From Chryseobacterium daecheongense (GTDB lineage Bacteria > Bacteroidota > Bacteroidia > Flavobacteriales > Weeksellaceae), in the NCBI RefSeq assembly GCF_003729955.1, contig NZ_RJTX01000001.1:1-64000 (forward strand): a DNA stretch of 64,000 nt, given 5' to 3'. Numbering within the stretch: position 1 is the first letter of the stretch; every line of letters begins with the position of its first letter. The position numbers and the translations under genes were made by a program. Shown piece after piece: positions 1 to 8,481 of this stretch. A model generated the notes under the pieces. It was not told where the DNA came from, ran no database searches, and saw only the letters and a program-made list of their open reading frames with translations.

Positions 1-62
1 TTTTGAGAATACAGCACAGCAGTAGTGCATAAGAAGAATGCACTCATGTAGATTTTTTTCAT
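1..62 (-). CDS. Secreted protein, 5' end only (partial)
   Basis: The minus strand starts an ATG at 62-60 and stays open to the window edge for 20 codons. The peptide begins MKKIYMSAFF and ends with a cleavage-like LYSQ, which is a typical Bacteroidota signal peptide. A perfect TAnnTTTG box lies upstream at 120-113. The mature protein is outside the window, so no function can be given. Confidence 0.6.
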   Translation of the reverse strand, partial: MKKIYMSAFFLCTTAVLYSQ

Positions 63-112
63 CTATCTTGTGTATTTAAAAGTTAATACTAGTGTTTATT
101 GTTAAAACCTTG

Positions 113-120
113 CAAATTTA
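113..120 (-). promoter_or_regulatory. -7 box for the partial secreted gene
   Basis: Read on the minus strand this is TAAATTTG, a perfect TAnnTTTG match about 50 nt before the ATG at 62. No TTTG was found at the usual -33 distance. Confidence 0.4.
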
Positions 121-210
121 ACGTTTTTTAATAACTATTTATTTTGTATTAGATCAAATTAATATGAATCTAGTTATATACTGTATCATAAAAGCAAATA
201 TATACCTATA

Positions 211-232
211 TAACGACAAAGCGTGTCGTGTT
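211..232. other. Short hairpin downstream of ggt
   Basis: ACGACA and TGTCGT pair around a 5-nt loop, with outer TAAC/GTTA able to extend the stem past a bulge. It follows the end of ggt on the minus strand but has no clear T-run, so a terminator role is uncertain. The rest of 63-286 is AT-rich with no gene seen. Confidence 0.35.
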
Positions 233-286
233 ATCTTTAAGATGCAATTCTATTGTTTGGTTGCAAAATATTGGTATTGTATGTGA

Positions 287-1978
287 TTACTCCACCGCAA
301 CGGAATCATCGCCACGTCCATCCGCCACTGCATGAATGTTGCCGTTATCATCAATTAAGATCATTTCTGTTCTACCCAATTGTCTTACCTTTTCAAAAAT
401 GTATCCTTTGGCCGCAAGCTCGGAAATAGTGGTTGCTGGAAAATTTCCTTCAGCCATTACGGTTTCAGGAAGCCATTGATGATGGAATTTAGGAGCATTC
501 ACCGAGATATTGGCATTTTGTTTAAAATCAACGACGTTGACGATAGATTGATAAACAGATGTAGGAATAGTAGTTCCTCCCGGTGTGCCAACAACCATAT
601 ATGGTTTTCCGTTTTTCAGTAAAATGGTGGGAGTCATGGAAGAAAGCATCCTTTTATGAGGTTGTATAGAGTTGGCTTCGCCACCAACAGCTCCAAACAT
701 GTTGGGAACACCTGGTTTTATAGAAAAGTCATCCATTTCGTTATTTAAAAAGAAACCGGCTCCGGAAACCACCACTTTGCTTCCGTATAAGCCATTAAGA
801 GTGGTTGTTACAGCGGCGGCATTGCCATCTTTATCAATAACTGAAATGTGAGTGGTTTCTGTAGATTCTTTTGGTTGAGGAATAATTTTTCCCACCTCAG
901 AACTTGGAGTGGCCTTGTTGAAATTGAAGCTTTTCCATCTATTTCTTAGGTACTCATCGGAGATCAGGTAAGCAGTTTTATCCTCAATAAAATCTGGATC
1001 TCCCATATACTCAGCTCTATCTGCAAACGCTCTTCTTTCTGCTTCAATCATGATTTGTACAGCCTGAGCAGAATTCTGCTGATACTTTTCAAGATTTTCA
1101 TATCCGGACATTTTCAGCATTTGTGCTAAAAGAAGTCCACCACTTGAAGGTAAAGGCATAGAAACAATATGGTTGTCTTTATAATCAAATTCCAGAGCTT
1201 TTCTTTCCACAACTTTATATTTTTTCAAATCATCAAGAGTGATGATTCCATTTCCTTTCTTCATTTCGGAGACTAAAAGATCTGCTGTTTTTCCTTCATA
1301 AAACCCTTTAGCTCCTGATTGTTGGATTAACTTTAAAGTGTTAGCCAATTCCTTCTGAACCAGGATGTCGCCAGCTTTCCAAGGTGTGTTTTTTACGAAA
1401 GCCATAGAGGTGGAGGCATTATGTTTTTGAAATATCTCTTGATGTACATTCAGTAAATTAGCTTCCTGTTCGGTAATGGCAAATCCCTTTTCAGCAAGAT
1501 CTATGGCGGGTTGAATCAGTTTTTTCATGGGAAGCTTGCCATATTTTAGAGTAGCAAAGAATCCTGCCACACTTCCGGGAACACCTACTGCCAATCTCCC
1601 GTTTTGTGACCAATCTGTATTTGCTTTCCCCTTTTTATCTAAATACATATCCCTTGATGCTTTTGCGGGAGCCGTTTCACGGTAATCGATCGTGAATTTT
1701 TCTCCGGTATTCTTAACACCAACAAGAAATCCGCCACCACCAATATTTCCTGCCTGTGGATAAACAACAGCTAATGCGTATTGGGTTGCTACAACAGCAT
1801 CATAAGCATTTCCTCCCATTTTCAGGATTTTTGCTCCTGCTTCACTGGCTAAAGGATGTGCGGAAACAACAACCCCTTTGTTTTTTACTTTTACTTCCTT
1901 TACAATATTGATATCAGTATATTGAGCCCATGAAAACTGGCAGACCAAAAGTGCTCCTGCGAGAAATATATTTTTCAT
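287..1978 (-). CDS. ggt: Gamma-glutamyltransferase (glutathione hydrolase)
   Basis: This 563-residue protein matches the full GGT family in length and order. Residues 1-18 form a signal peptide, so the enzyme is exported and should cleave gamma-glutamyl bonds of glutathione in the periplasm. The autoprocessing and catalytic nucleophile is seen as Thr376 in the ETTHIS motif. The small-subunit part carries the conserved SSMTPTIL and GTPGGTTIP blocks. In this family the precursor cuts itself before the Thr to make two subunits. It is divergent from the threonine dehydrogenase gene, with separate -7 boxes in the 99-bp gap, and appears monocistronic. Confidence 0.93.
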   Translation of the reverse strand: MKNIFLAGALLVCQFSWAQYTDINIVKEVKVKNKGVVVSAHPLASEAGAKILKMGGNAYDAVVATQYALAVVYPQAGNIGGGGFLVGVKNTGEKFTIDYRETAPAKASRDMYLDKKGKANTDWSQNGRLAVGVPGSVAGFFATLKYGKLPMKKLIQPAIDLAEKGFAITEQEANLLNVHQEIFQKHNASTSMAFVKNTPWKAGDILVQKELANTLKLIQQSGAKGFYEGKTADLLVSEMKKGNGIITLDDLKKYKVVERKALEFDYKDNHIVSMPLPSSGGLLLAQMLKMSGYENLEKYQQNSAQAVQIMIEAERRAFADRAEYMGDPDFIEDKTAYLISDEYLRNRWKSFNFNKATPSSEVGKIIPQPKESTETTHISVIDKDGNAAAVTTTLNGLYGSKVVVSGAGFFLNNEMDDFSIKPGVPNMFGAVGGEANSIQPHKRMLSSMTPTILLKNGKPYMVVGTPGGTTIPTSVYQSIVNVVDFKQNANISVNAPKFHHQWLPETVMAEGNFPATTISELAAKGYIFEKVRQLGRTEMILIDDNGNIHAVADGRGDDSVAVE

Positions 1979-1994
1979 ATTCGGATGTTTCTAA

Positions 1995-2002
1995 CAAAAG
2001 TA
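1995..2002 (-). promoter_or_regulatory. -7 box of ggt
   Basis: The minus strand reads TACTTTTG, a perfect TAnnTTTG match 16 nt before the ggt ATG. No clear -33 TTTG was seen. Confidence 0.5.
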
Positions 2003-2046
2003 TGAAATAATGTACAGCATAAGTATGCCGGTTAGCCTGATTTTTT

Positions 2047-2054
2047 TAATTTTG
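2047..2054 (+). promoter_or_regulatory. -7 box of the tdh gene
   Basis: TAATTTTG fits TAnnTTTG and ends 23 nt before the ATG at 2078. It is divergent from the ggt box in the same gap. Confidence 0.5.
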
Positions 2055-2077
2055 TAACATTCTAAAAAAATCTAAAA

Positions 2078-3043
2078 ATGGAGTCCTATACGGAGAAAAT
2101 ACTTATTACAGGTGCTTTAGGTCAGATAGGCACCGAGCTTACGAACAGACTTGTTGAAATTCACGGTGCAGACAATGTGGTTGCTTCCGGATTAGACAGA
2201 TGGCAAAAAGGAATTACTTCTGCCGGATACTATGAAAGAATGGATGTAACCAATACTCAATTGGTAAGACAGGTGATCAAAGATTATGATATTACTACAG
2301 TGTATCACCTGGCATCACTACTTTCCGGAACTTCGGAAAAACAGCCGATTTTTGCATGGAAACTGAACCTGGAACCTCTTCTTCATTTTTGTGAAATGGC
2401 AAAGGAAGGATTGATCAAAAAGATCTTCTGGCCAAGCTCAATCGCAGTATTCGGAAAAGGAATTCCAAAAGAAAACGTAGGGCAGGATGTAGTTTTAAAT
2501 CCGACTACAGTATATGGTATTTCCAAAATGGCTGGAGAAAAATGGTGTGAGTATTATTTTGACAAGCATGGAGTAGACGTAAGAAGTATTAGATATCCGG
2601 GACTGATCTCTTGGAAAACTCCGGCAGGTGGAGGAACTACAGATTATGCAGTGGAAATTTTCTACGAAGCTGTAGAAGAAGGAAAATACACAAGCTTTAT
2701 TTCCGAGAATACGGCGATGCCGATGTTGTACATGGATGATGCTATCAATGCTACATTAAAGTTGATGGAAGCTCCTAAAGACAGTTTAACGGTACGTTCA
2801 TCTTATAACCTGGGTGGCATGTCATTCACTCCAAAAGAATTGGCAGAAGAGATCAAAAAAGAAATTCCTGAATTCACTATTGATTATAAACCGGACTTCA
2901 GACAAGCCATTGCAGATTCTTGGCCGGCTTCTATTAATGATTCTGTTGCAAAAAGAGATTGGGGACTTGCTTACGATTTCGGAATTTCTGAAATGTCAAA
3001 GGATATGATTAAAAATTTAAAAGTGAAATTGAATAAAAATTAA
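2078..3043 (+). CDS. tdh: L-threonine 3-dehydrogenase, SDR type
   Basis: This 321-residue extended short-chain dehydrogenase has a Rossmann motif G12-x2-G15-x2-G18 at the N terminus. The catalytic Tyr146-x3-Lys150 lies in TVYGISK, with Ser at 120/121. The stretch RYPGLISWK followed by GGGTTDYAVEIFY is characteristic of the SDR-family threonine dehydrogenases described from flavobacteria, which oxidise threonine to 2-amino-3-ketobutyrate with NAD+. This family differs from the zinc-dependent Tdh of E. coli. No kbl (ligase) gene is adjacent. A generic NAD-dependent epimerase is the alternative, but the substrate-loop motifs favour Tdh. Confidence 0.8.
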   Translation: MESYTEKILITGALGQIGTELTNRLVEIHGADNVVASGLDRWQKGITSAGYYERMDVTNTQLVRQVIKDYDITTVYHLASLLSGTSEKQPIFAWKLNLEPLLHFCEMAKEGLIKKIFWPSSIAVFGKGIPKENVGQDVVLNPTTVYGISKMAGEKWCEYYFDKHGVDVRSIRYPGLISWKTPAGGGTTDYAVEIFYEAVEEGKYTSFISENTAMPMLYMDDAINATLKLMEAPKDSLTVRSSYNLGGMSFTPKELAEEIKKEIPEFTIDYKPDFRQAIADSWPASINDSVAKRDWGLAYDFGISEMSKDMIKNLKVKLNKN

Positions 3044-3123
3044 TATTTAATTGATAGGTTAAATAAATTTCGTATCTATTTATAGTATAATTAATTATAA
3101 CTTTTATCTAAAATTTAATTTAA

Positions 3124-3876
3124 ATGATATTGTTAACTTTCAACATGATGAATATGGAGGCTGAAACTAAAAACGGCATTCAGATTTCTAATGAGGAAAG
3201 GTTGAAAATTACGGAAGACAATACCAAAGCGATTCTCAGAATTTTAGATATTCATGACATAAAAGCAACATTTTTCGTTGAGATTTCGATCGCGGAAAAA
3301 TGTAAAAATCTTATAAAAGCAATTTCGGGCCGCGGTCACGAAATTGCTTTTTATAATAAAAATTCCAGTCTTCAGGATATTGAGCAAACCAAGAAAAGTA
3401 TGCAGGATTTCCTGGAGAAACAGGTACGGGGTATTCGCCAGAAAGATTTGAAATTGCCTTCGGAAGATTTGAAATTGCTGGAGTTTAATTATATCTCCAA
3501 CATCGATAATGCAAACATTTTATTCCCGCTGAAACGATTGGAAAGAAATACAGAGATCGTGGAAGAAGAAGGGATAAGTATTGTTCCGGAAAGTATTTCT
3601 CCTTACAGCCAGTTGCCGTACAATGACTTCGTATTTCAGATGCTGCCAATGAACTATTATCAGAATATGGTTTTTGAAACCCTGAAAAACGAAGAATTTG
3701 TTCTGATCTATCTTAATACATGGCAATTCACCGACTTTAAAAAATACAAGTTTAAAATTCCGTTTTACAGAAGACTTTTTTCGGGCAGAAAAATGGAGGA
3801 CAAATTAGATGCCCTCCTTAGCTGGATCAACGAGAAGGAATTGGCTACTTCCCGTATGAAAGATTATATTTTTTAA
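3124..3876 (+). CDS. NodB-like polysaccharide deacetylase fold protein, metal site lost
   Basis: This 250-residue protein has the opening strand of a NodB deacetylase (ILLTFNMMNMEAE), the 'DIKATFFVEI' strand and a 'GHEIAFYNK' strand. In active family members the first is TFDD/TFDVE and the last GHEIASHxxxH. Here the Asp pair is replaced by Asn and Met, and the His-x3-His pair is absent. The fold is likely kept while metal-dependent deacetylation is not. There is no signal peptide. It ends 6 bp from the convergent methyltransferase gene. The fold call is fairly secure; the function is unknown. Confidence 0.65.
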   Translation: MILLTFNMMNMEAETKNGIQISNEERLKITEDNTKAILRILDIHDIKATFFVEISIAEKCKNLIKAISGRGHEIAFYNKNSSLQDIEQTKKSMQDFLEKQVRGIRQKDLKLPSEDLKLLEFNYISNIDNANILFPLKRLERNTEIVEEEGISIVPESISPYSQLPYNDFVFQMLPMNYYQNMVFETLKNEEFVLIYLNTWQFTDFKKYKFKIPFYRRLFSGRKMEDKLDALLSWINEKELATSRMKDYIF

Positions 3877-3882
3877 TCGATT

Positions 3883-4707
3883 TTATTCCTGAATGCAAAT
3901 CGCCAATAAATCTGTTGAGTATTGCATTTCTTTTTGAATTTTAATATCGTTCTGAGAATATTGCGAGGTAAAATTATTGGGTTTGCTTTTTTCTGTAATT
4001 TCCTTTTGGGGTTTCGTCTTTAATTTGTTTTTTAGTTCAAATAAAGATTTTAAAGCATTCAATAAGAAAACTCTTACAGGATAAGGATAAATACTCAAAG
4101 TGCAGGGAAGCGTGAGTATTTTCTGCTTTTTTGTTCTATTGATTTCCTCTAATACCAAATCTGAATCGGAGCCGATTTTTAATACTTCTACCTGGCTAAA
4201 ATATTTCTGCAGTAAGCGTTGTAAACTTCCCGCAGTATATTCTTTTAAATGAAAGATATTCCAGGGTTGCTGAATGTGATTGAAAAGCCTGTTGGTTTTA
4301 TCTGGTGTTGAAATCAGCAAATGCCCACCGGGATTTAAAAGTTTTTTTAAATCTTCGACATATTTGTTGTCGTTTGGAACATGTTCTATTACCTGGAAAG
4401 AGGTAATTACATCAAACTTTTCATCCGAAATCTCCGGTATGGTCTTAAATTCAAGGTTAGGAGAGGAGTAATTATTTTGAGCAAAATCAATAGCTTCCTT
4501 ACTGATATCAACACCGATTACACTTTCAGCATTCTCTGACAACATTTTGGTACCATAACCTGAGCCACATCCATAATCCAATACCTTTTTACCTTTAACA
4601 AAGTTCTTAGCATATTCATAGGTAGCAATGTGCATCAGATGAATGTAAAACTCCGATTTATTATTGAAGTTTTCATTAAGGATATGGCGTTCTCCGGTGT
4701 CTTTCAT
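3883..4707 (-). CDS. Class I SAM-dependent methyltransferase
   Basis: This 274-residue protein has SAM motif I at residues 42-50 (VLDYGCGSG). It is followed by the acidic strand end VIGVDIS and a 'FDVITSFQVIEHVPN' block typical of the UbiG/Coq3-like methyltransferase superfamily. The C-terminal ~70 residues are lysine-rich and poorly conserved. It lies 31 bp downstream of the metallophosphoesterase gene on the same strand, so they may be co-transcribed. The substrate cannot be told from sequence; small molecules or surface glycans are possible. Confidence 0.75.
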   Translation of the reverse strand: MKDTGERHILNENFNNKSEFYIHLMHIATYEYAKNFVKGKKVLDYGCGSGYGTKMLSENAESVIGVDISKEAIDFAQNNYSSPNLEFKTIPEISDEKFDVITSFQVIEHVPNDNKYVEDLKKLLNPGGHLLISTPDKTNRLFNHIQQPWNIFHLKEYTAGSLQRLLQKYFSQVEVLKIGSDSDLVLEEINRTKKQKILTLPCTLSIYPYPVRVFLLNALKSLFELKNKLKTKPQKEITEKSKPNNFTSQYSQNDIKIQKEMQYSTDLLAICIQE

Positions 4708-4738
4708 CAGTAATCAATATATCCGCTAAAATAAGGAA

Positions 4739-5944
4739 TTAAGACAATTCAAAAAGAGTAATTTCGGGTAAAACACCCACTCTTCCCGGATATGCCAACA
4801 CTCCGAAACCTCTGTTGACATACAAAAGTTTGCCTTCGCTTTCATACAAATCTGCCCATTTCGGGTAACGGTACTGAACAGGGGACCATTTTATATTTTT
4901 AAGATCCAGTCCGAACTGCATTCCGTGCGTATGCCCTGAAAGAGTAAGGTGAACATTTCCTTTGTGTTTTTTTACTACATAATCAAAATGGGTAGGATCA
5001 TGGCTCATTAATATTTTTGTAGCAGATTCAGGAAGGTCTTCAAGTGCTTTATCCAGATCCCCAAACTGCGGGAATGGCTTTAATCCCCAGTTGTCAACTC
5101 CAAGGATGTATAGTTTTTCACCATTTTTCTCAATGATTCTGTTTTCATTTCTCAGCATATCAAAACCTGCCTGTTTTTCATATTCAATAAGGGTTTCGAG
5201 ATTCCTTCTCTTGGCGTCTGGAGAAGTCCAGGTCACATAATCTCCGTAATCATGATTCCCAAGAACGGCAAATTTGCCATCTTTAGCTTTGATTTTTGAA
5301 AATAAAGGAATAAACGGTAGAAATTCTTCTGCAACATTATTCACCATATCTCCGGTAAATAATACAAGATCTGGTTTGTGTTCGTTGATGAGTTCAATGG
5401 CATGAGCCAGTTTATCGGGGTTTGAAAAACTTCCACTGTGAACATCAGAAATCTGTACTATTTTATACCCTTTAAAGCTTTGAGGCAAATTGGTAAGCTT
5501 TACTTTTACTTTTCTTACTTTATGCCTGTATCTTCCAAAAGTAATTCCGTCTATGAATAAAGCGGAAAGTACTCCTCCCATGCCTAATCCCATTAGGCTT
5601 AAGAATTTTCTTCTTTCCGGGAAGAAATTTTCTGTAGGTCTTATCAATCCTGTAAGATAGCTTCCGGTCCGGAAAATATCATCGATTAATAAAAACAGTA
5701 CTACAAACACTTTGGGTAAAATGAAAATCAGGAATAATGAGATCATAATCTGTATTCTCACCGTGCTTCTGTCAGACTTTTGGAAATGGGCAACTTCATA
5801 GGCGAAAAGGGCATACACTGCCAAAGACACTACCCAATAACCCAATCTTATCCAGAAATTATCTGTTAACGTTCTTATTGCCTGGTAAATATAAATTTCT
5901 AAAAACAGAAATATGGCGGCAATGATTAAAAAATTTCTTTGCAT
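4739..5944 (-). CDS. Membrane-anchored metallophosphoesterase
   Basis: With the ATG at 5944 the protein has 401 residues: about three N-terminal membrane helices (roughly 5-95), a linker, then a calcineurin-like phosphoesterase domain. All metal-site motifs are present: D167-V-H169, GD199MVNN, GN230H231D, and SGH338TH340G. This resembles the YkuE/YaeI group, which acts at the membrane and in some members hydrolyses lipid-A precursors. An upstream GTG at 5965 was rejected because it lies inside the terminator hairpin of the FabH-like gene. The substrate is not known. Confidence 0.85.
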   Translation of the reverse strand: MQRNFLIIAAIFLFLEIYIYQAIRTLTDNFWIRLGYWVVSLAVYALFAYEVAHFQKSDRSTVRIQIMISLFLIFILPKVFVVLFLLIDDIFRTGSYLTGLIRPTENFFPERRKFLSLMGLGMGGVLSALFIDGITFGRYRHKVRKVKVKLTNLPQSFKGYKIVQISDVHSGSFSNPDKLAHAIELINEHKPDLVLFTGDMVNNVAEEFLPFIPLFSKIKAKDGKFAVLGNHDYGDYVTWTSPDAKRRNLETLIEYEKQAGFDMLRNENRIIEKNGEKLYILGVDNWGLKPFPQFGDLDKALEDLPESATKILMSHDPTHFDYVVKKHKGNVHLTLSGHTHGMQFGLDLKNIKWSPVQYRYPKWADLYESEGKLLYVNRGFGVLAYPGRVGVLPEITLFELS

Positions 5945-5954
5945 AATACGTTTC

Positions 5955-5992
5955 AAAAAAAGCACAAAAGAAATTTCCTTTGTGCTTTTAAT
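5955..5992 (-). terminator. Terminator after the FabH-like gene
   Basis: AAAAGCACAAA pairs with TTTGTGCTTTT around a short loop, and on the minus strand the stem runs into seven T. It ends the FabH-like transcript just before the metallophosphoesterase ATG. Confidence 0.65.
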
Positions 5993-6000
5993 ATTTTAAA

Positions 6001-6016
6001 TTAATTGATCAATTAA
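6001..6016. repeat. 16-bp perfect palindrome at a stop codon
   Basis: TTAATTGATCAATTAA overlaps the end of the FabH-like gene. It is AT-rich and may be chance, or part of the terminator region. Confidence 0.3.
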
Positions 6017-7080
6017 GGAAATCTGTAAACGATAGCATTGATGTTCATTCCTGCTCCCACAGAAGTCATTACAATGTTACCTTTATCTTTAAACGATTGA
6101 CCCTCCATTTTTCCTTTAATTATTAAATCATACATGGTAGGAATCGTAGCTACAGAAGAATTTCCGAACATTTGGATTGTCATTGGAGAGATCGCATGAT
6201 CATAATCTTTTACATCATAAAGCTTATGAAGTCTTTCAATCATGGCATAATCCATTTTAGCATTAGCCTGGTGGATCAGAATTTTGTTAATATCTTCAAT
6301 AGAAAGACCTGCATCTTCAATAGTTTCTTTAATAGCTGCAGGAACATTTTTAAGAGCGTACTCATAAATTTTTCTCCCCTGCATTCTTACAAATAAACGG
6401 GTTTGATCGGATTCTTTGTTAATCGATGGCCCGTTTGCCAGATAATCAAGTTCAATCCCATTATCACAAATGGTATTGTGGGCAATGATACCTACATTTT
6501 CATCATCAGTAGCCTTCACTACTACAGCTCCGGCTCCGTCTGCAAAGATCATTCTGTTTCTATCATGTGGATCTGTTACACGGCTTAATGTTTCAGCTCC
6601 GATCACCAAAATGGTTTTAGCGGCATTGGCTTTAATTAAATTATCAGCCAAAATCATAGCTTCCACCCATCCCGGACATCCGAAAAGCATATCATAAGTA
6701 ACACACTTTCTGTTTTTAATGCCCAATTTATTTTTTACTCTTGCAGCCATAGTCGGCATGAAATCGGCATATCCGTGTACCGTTACTTCCCCGAAGTTGC
6801 TGGCATAAATAATATAATCTAATTCTTCAGCATCAATCTTTGCATCCTCAATAGCTATTTTTGCTGCTTCATAACCGATTTTTGAATTGGAAAGATCATC
6901 ATCGATGAATCTCCTGTTTTCTATTTCTGTAATTTCTACAAACTTAGCAATAGTTTCTTCAGCAGGTTTATCAATCTTAACCCCGTCTTCTGTATAAAAC
7001 TCTGAATCCAGGAAAAAGTCTCTTCCGATGACTCTGTTGGGAAGGTAAGATCCTGAACCAATAATGATCGTATTCGGCAT
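6013..7080 (-). CDS. 3-oxoacyl-ACP synthase III (FabH-like ketosynthase)
   Basis: This 355-residue thiolase-fold enzyme has the Cys-His-Asn triad of KAS III: Cys135 in LFGCPG, His270 in IHQANA and Asn307 in GNSSVATIP. Family members condense an acyl-CoA starter with malonyl-ACP. At 355 residues it is longer than typical FabH (~320), with extra sequence near 30-60, as in the second KAS III paralogues of Bacteroidota that serve lipid or pigment pathways. It stands alone, divergent from the following gene, so housekeeping FabH and a specialised synthase cannot be separated here. Confidence 0.82.
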   Translation of the reverse strand: MPNTIIIGSGSYLPNRVIGRDFFLDSEFYTEDGVKIDKPAEETIAKFVEITEIENRRFIDDDLSNSKIGYEAAKIAIEDAKIDAEELDYIIYASNFGEVTVHGYADFMPTMAARVKNKLGIKNRKCVTYDMLFGCPGWVEAMILADNLIKANAAKTILVIGAETLSRVTDPHDRNRMIFADGAGAVVVKATDDENVGIIAHNTICDNGIELDYLANGPSINKESDQTRLFVRMQGRKIYEYALKNVPAAIKETIEDAGLSIEDINKILIHQANAKMDYAMIERLHKLYDVKDYDHAISPMTIQMFGNSSVATIPTMYDLIIKGKMEGQSFKDKGNIVMTSVGAGMNINAIVYRFP

Positions 7081-7105
7081 TCGTTTAAATGATTTTTTAA
7101 AGATG

Positions 7106-7113
7106 CAAAGTTA
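7106..7113 (-). promoter_or_regulatory. -7 box of the FabH-like gene
   Basis: The minus strand reads TAACTTTG, a perfect TAnnTTTG box 25 nt before the ATG at 7080. It sits back to back with the box of the divergent gene. Confidence 0.55.
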
Positions 7114-7150
7114 ATAATTAATATTAATAAGAAAGAATTAAAAATATTAT

Positions 7151-7158
7151 TAAATTTG
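7151..7158 (+). promoter_or_regulatory. -7 box of the 7181-8478 gene pair
   Basis: TAAATTTG is a perfect TAnnTTTG match, ending 22 nt before the ATG at 7181. No TTTG was found at -33. Confidence 0.5.
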
Positions 7159-7180
7159 CAAAAATTGTACTTTACAGTCT

Positions 7181-7750
7181 ATGAAAAACAACCCGTCCTT
7201 AAAAGGCTTACTCATTGCTCTTGTGGCTTTTATAGTTGCCTTTGGGATTTATTTCCTGTTTTTGGCCAAGAAAAATTATTATCTGGTAGATAATCCCACT
7301 TCCAATACCTATTATTACAAGATCAATAACGGTTCCGAAGGAATTATTTCTGCGGGGCAGTCTGTGAAAGTAGACCTGGATAAAGGGAAAAATTCCATTA
7401 AAGTTTTCGACCAAAATAAAAAATTATTGTACGATTCTGCTTTTCAGGTAGATAAAATCCGTGGTCTCATCAATATCGCACACCAGGATTATTATATCAA
7501 TCGTCAATTTTATGGATACAATCTTAAAAAAGATTCATTACTTTTGGTGCTTGATAAAACCGTTATAGACGGAAAAGAATATTTTGGTGATCCCAAACAT
7601 TTCAATAAGCTTTATACAGAGGATTTTTATTACAATGTAAATGAAGATTATGATAAGCTGATCAAGAATATTGATAAAGTGGAATCCCGCACAAAGATTT
7701 TCAGAAAACAAGATTACCTTAACTATTATAAAGAATATTACAAGTTTTGA
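7181..7750 (+). CDS. Hypothetical single-pass membrane protein upstream of ubiE
   Basis: This 189-residue protein is not recognised. Residues 10-28 form one hydrophobic helix near the N terminus, after KNNPSLKG. The rest is soluble, rich in Lys, Asp, Tyr and Asn, and probably periplasmic, with a beta-like stretch NTYYYKINNGSEGIISAG. Its stop codon TGA at 7748-7750 overlaps the TTG start of ubiE, so the two are probably translationally coupled. The coupling suggests co-expression with menaquinone synthesis and porT but does not reveal a function. Confidence 0.75.
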   Translation: MKNNPSLKGLLIALVAFIVAFGIYFLFLAKKNYYLVDNPTSNTYYYKINNGSEGIISAGQSVKVDLDKGKNSIKVFDQNKKLLYDSAFQVDKIRGLINIAHQDYYINRQFYGYNLKKDSLLLVLDKTVIDGKEYFGDPKHFNKLYTEDFYYNVNEDYDKLIKNIDKVESRTKIFRKQDYLNYYKEYYKF

Positions 7751-8478
7751 CAAAAGATATCAACCAAGTAACGCCCTACAATTCTGAAGCTACCAAAAAA
7801 AGCCAGGTAGAGGATATGTTTGACAATATTGCACCGAAATATGATCTTTTAAATCATGTTTTGTCCATGAAAATTGATGTTTTGTGGAGAAATAATCTGG
7901 TAAAATGGATGAAAAAAGATAACCCGCAGGAAGTGCTGGATGTGGCTACAGGAACGGGAGATCTGGCTATCGCCATCGAAAAAGGAACTGCTTCAAAAGT
8001 AATTGGTTTGGATTTATCGCAACAAATGTTAAATGTTGGCGTTATTAAAATAAAAAAACTTAAATTAGACGGCAAAATTTCCATGCAAAAGGGAGATGCG
8101 GAAAATTTACCTTTCGAGGACAATAGATTCGATGCTGTTTCCGTTGCATTTGGAGTAAGGAATTTTGAAAACCTCACCAAAGGTTTATCAGAATTAAGAA
8201 GAGTAGTTAAAGATAACAAAAGTGTTTATATACTTGAGTTTTCAAAGGTTGAGGGGTTCTTAGGGCCATTATATATGTTTTATTTCAAAAATATATTACC
8301 TGCCATTGGCAGACTGGTTTCTAAAGATAATAGGGCATATACGTACCTTCCGGATTCTGTAAATGCTTTTCCTTTCGGGGAAAAGATGAGACAAATTCTT
8401 TTAGATACAGGATTTAAAAAAGTTGAATATAAAAAACAAAGTTTAGGTATAGCCACAATTTACAAAGCAACAAAGTAA
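7747..8478 (+). CDS. ubiE: Demethylmenaquinone C-methyltransferase
   Basis: This 243-residue protein carries the UbiE/MenG signatures: VLDVATGTG (64-72) for SAM binding, the FGVRNFENLTKGLSELRRV segment, and the C-terminal NRAYTYLPDSVNAFP block. It methylates demethylmenaquinone in the last step of menaquinone synthesis, the usual quinone of this group. The start is a TTG that overlaps the upstream TGA stop (TTGA). No in-frame ATG fits, because the N-terminal block before MFDNIAPKYD is conserved in the family. The porT gene follows after 3 bp, an arrangement usual in flavobacteria. Confidence 0.92.
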   Translation: MTKDINQVTPYNSEATKKSQVEDMFDNIAPKYDLLNHVLSMKIDVLWRNNLVKWMKKDNPQEVLDVATGTGDLAIAIEKGTASKVIGLDLSQQMLNVGVIKIKKLKLDGKISMQKGDAENLPFEDNRFDAVSVAFGVRNFENLTKGLSELRRVVKDNKSVYILEFSKVEGFLGPLYMFYFKNILPAIGRLVSKDNRAYTYLPDSVNAFPFGEKMRQILLDTGFKKVEYKKQSLGIATIYKATK

Positions 8479-8481
8479 CCT

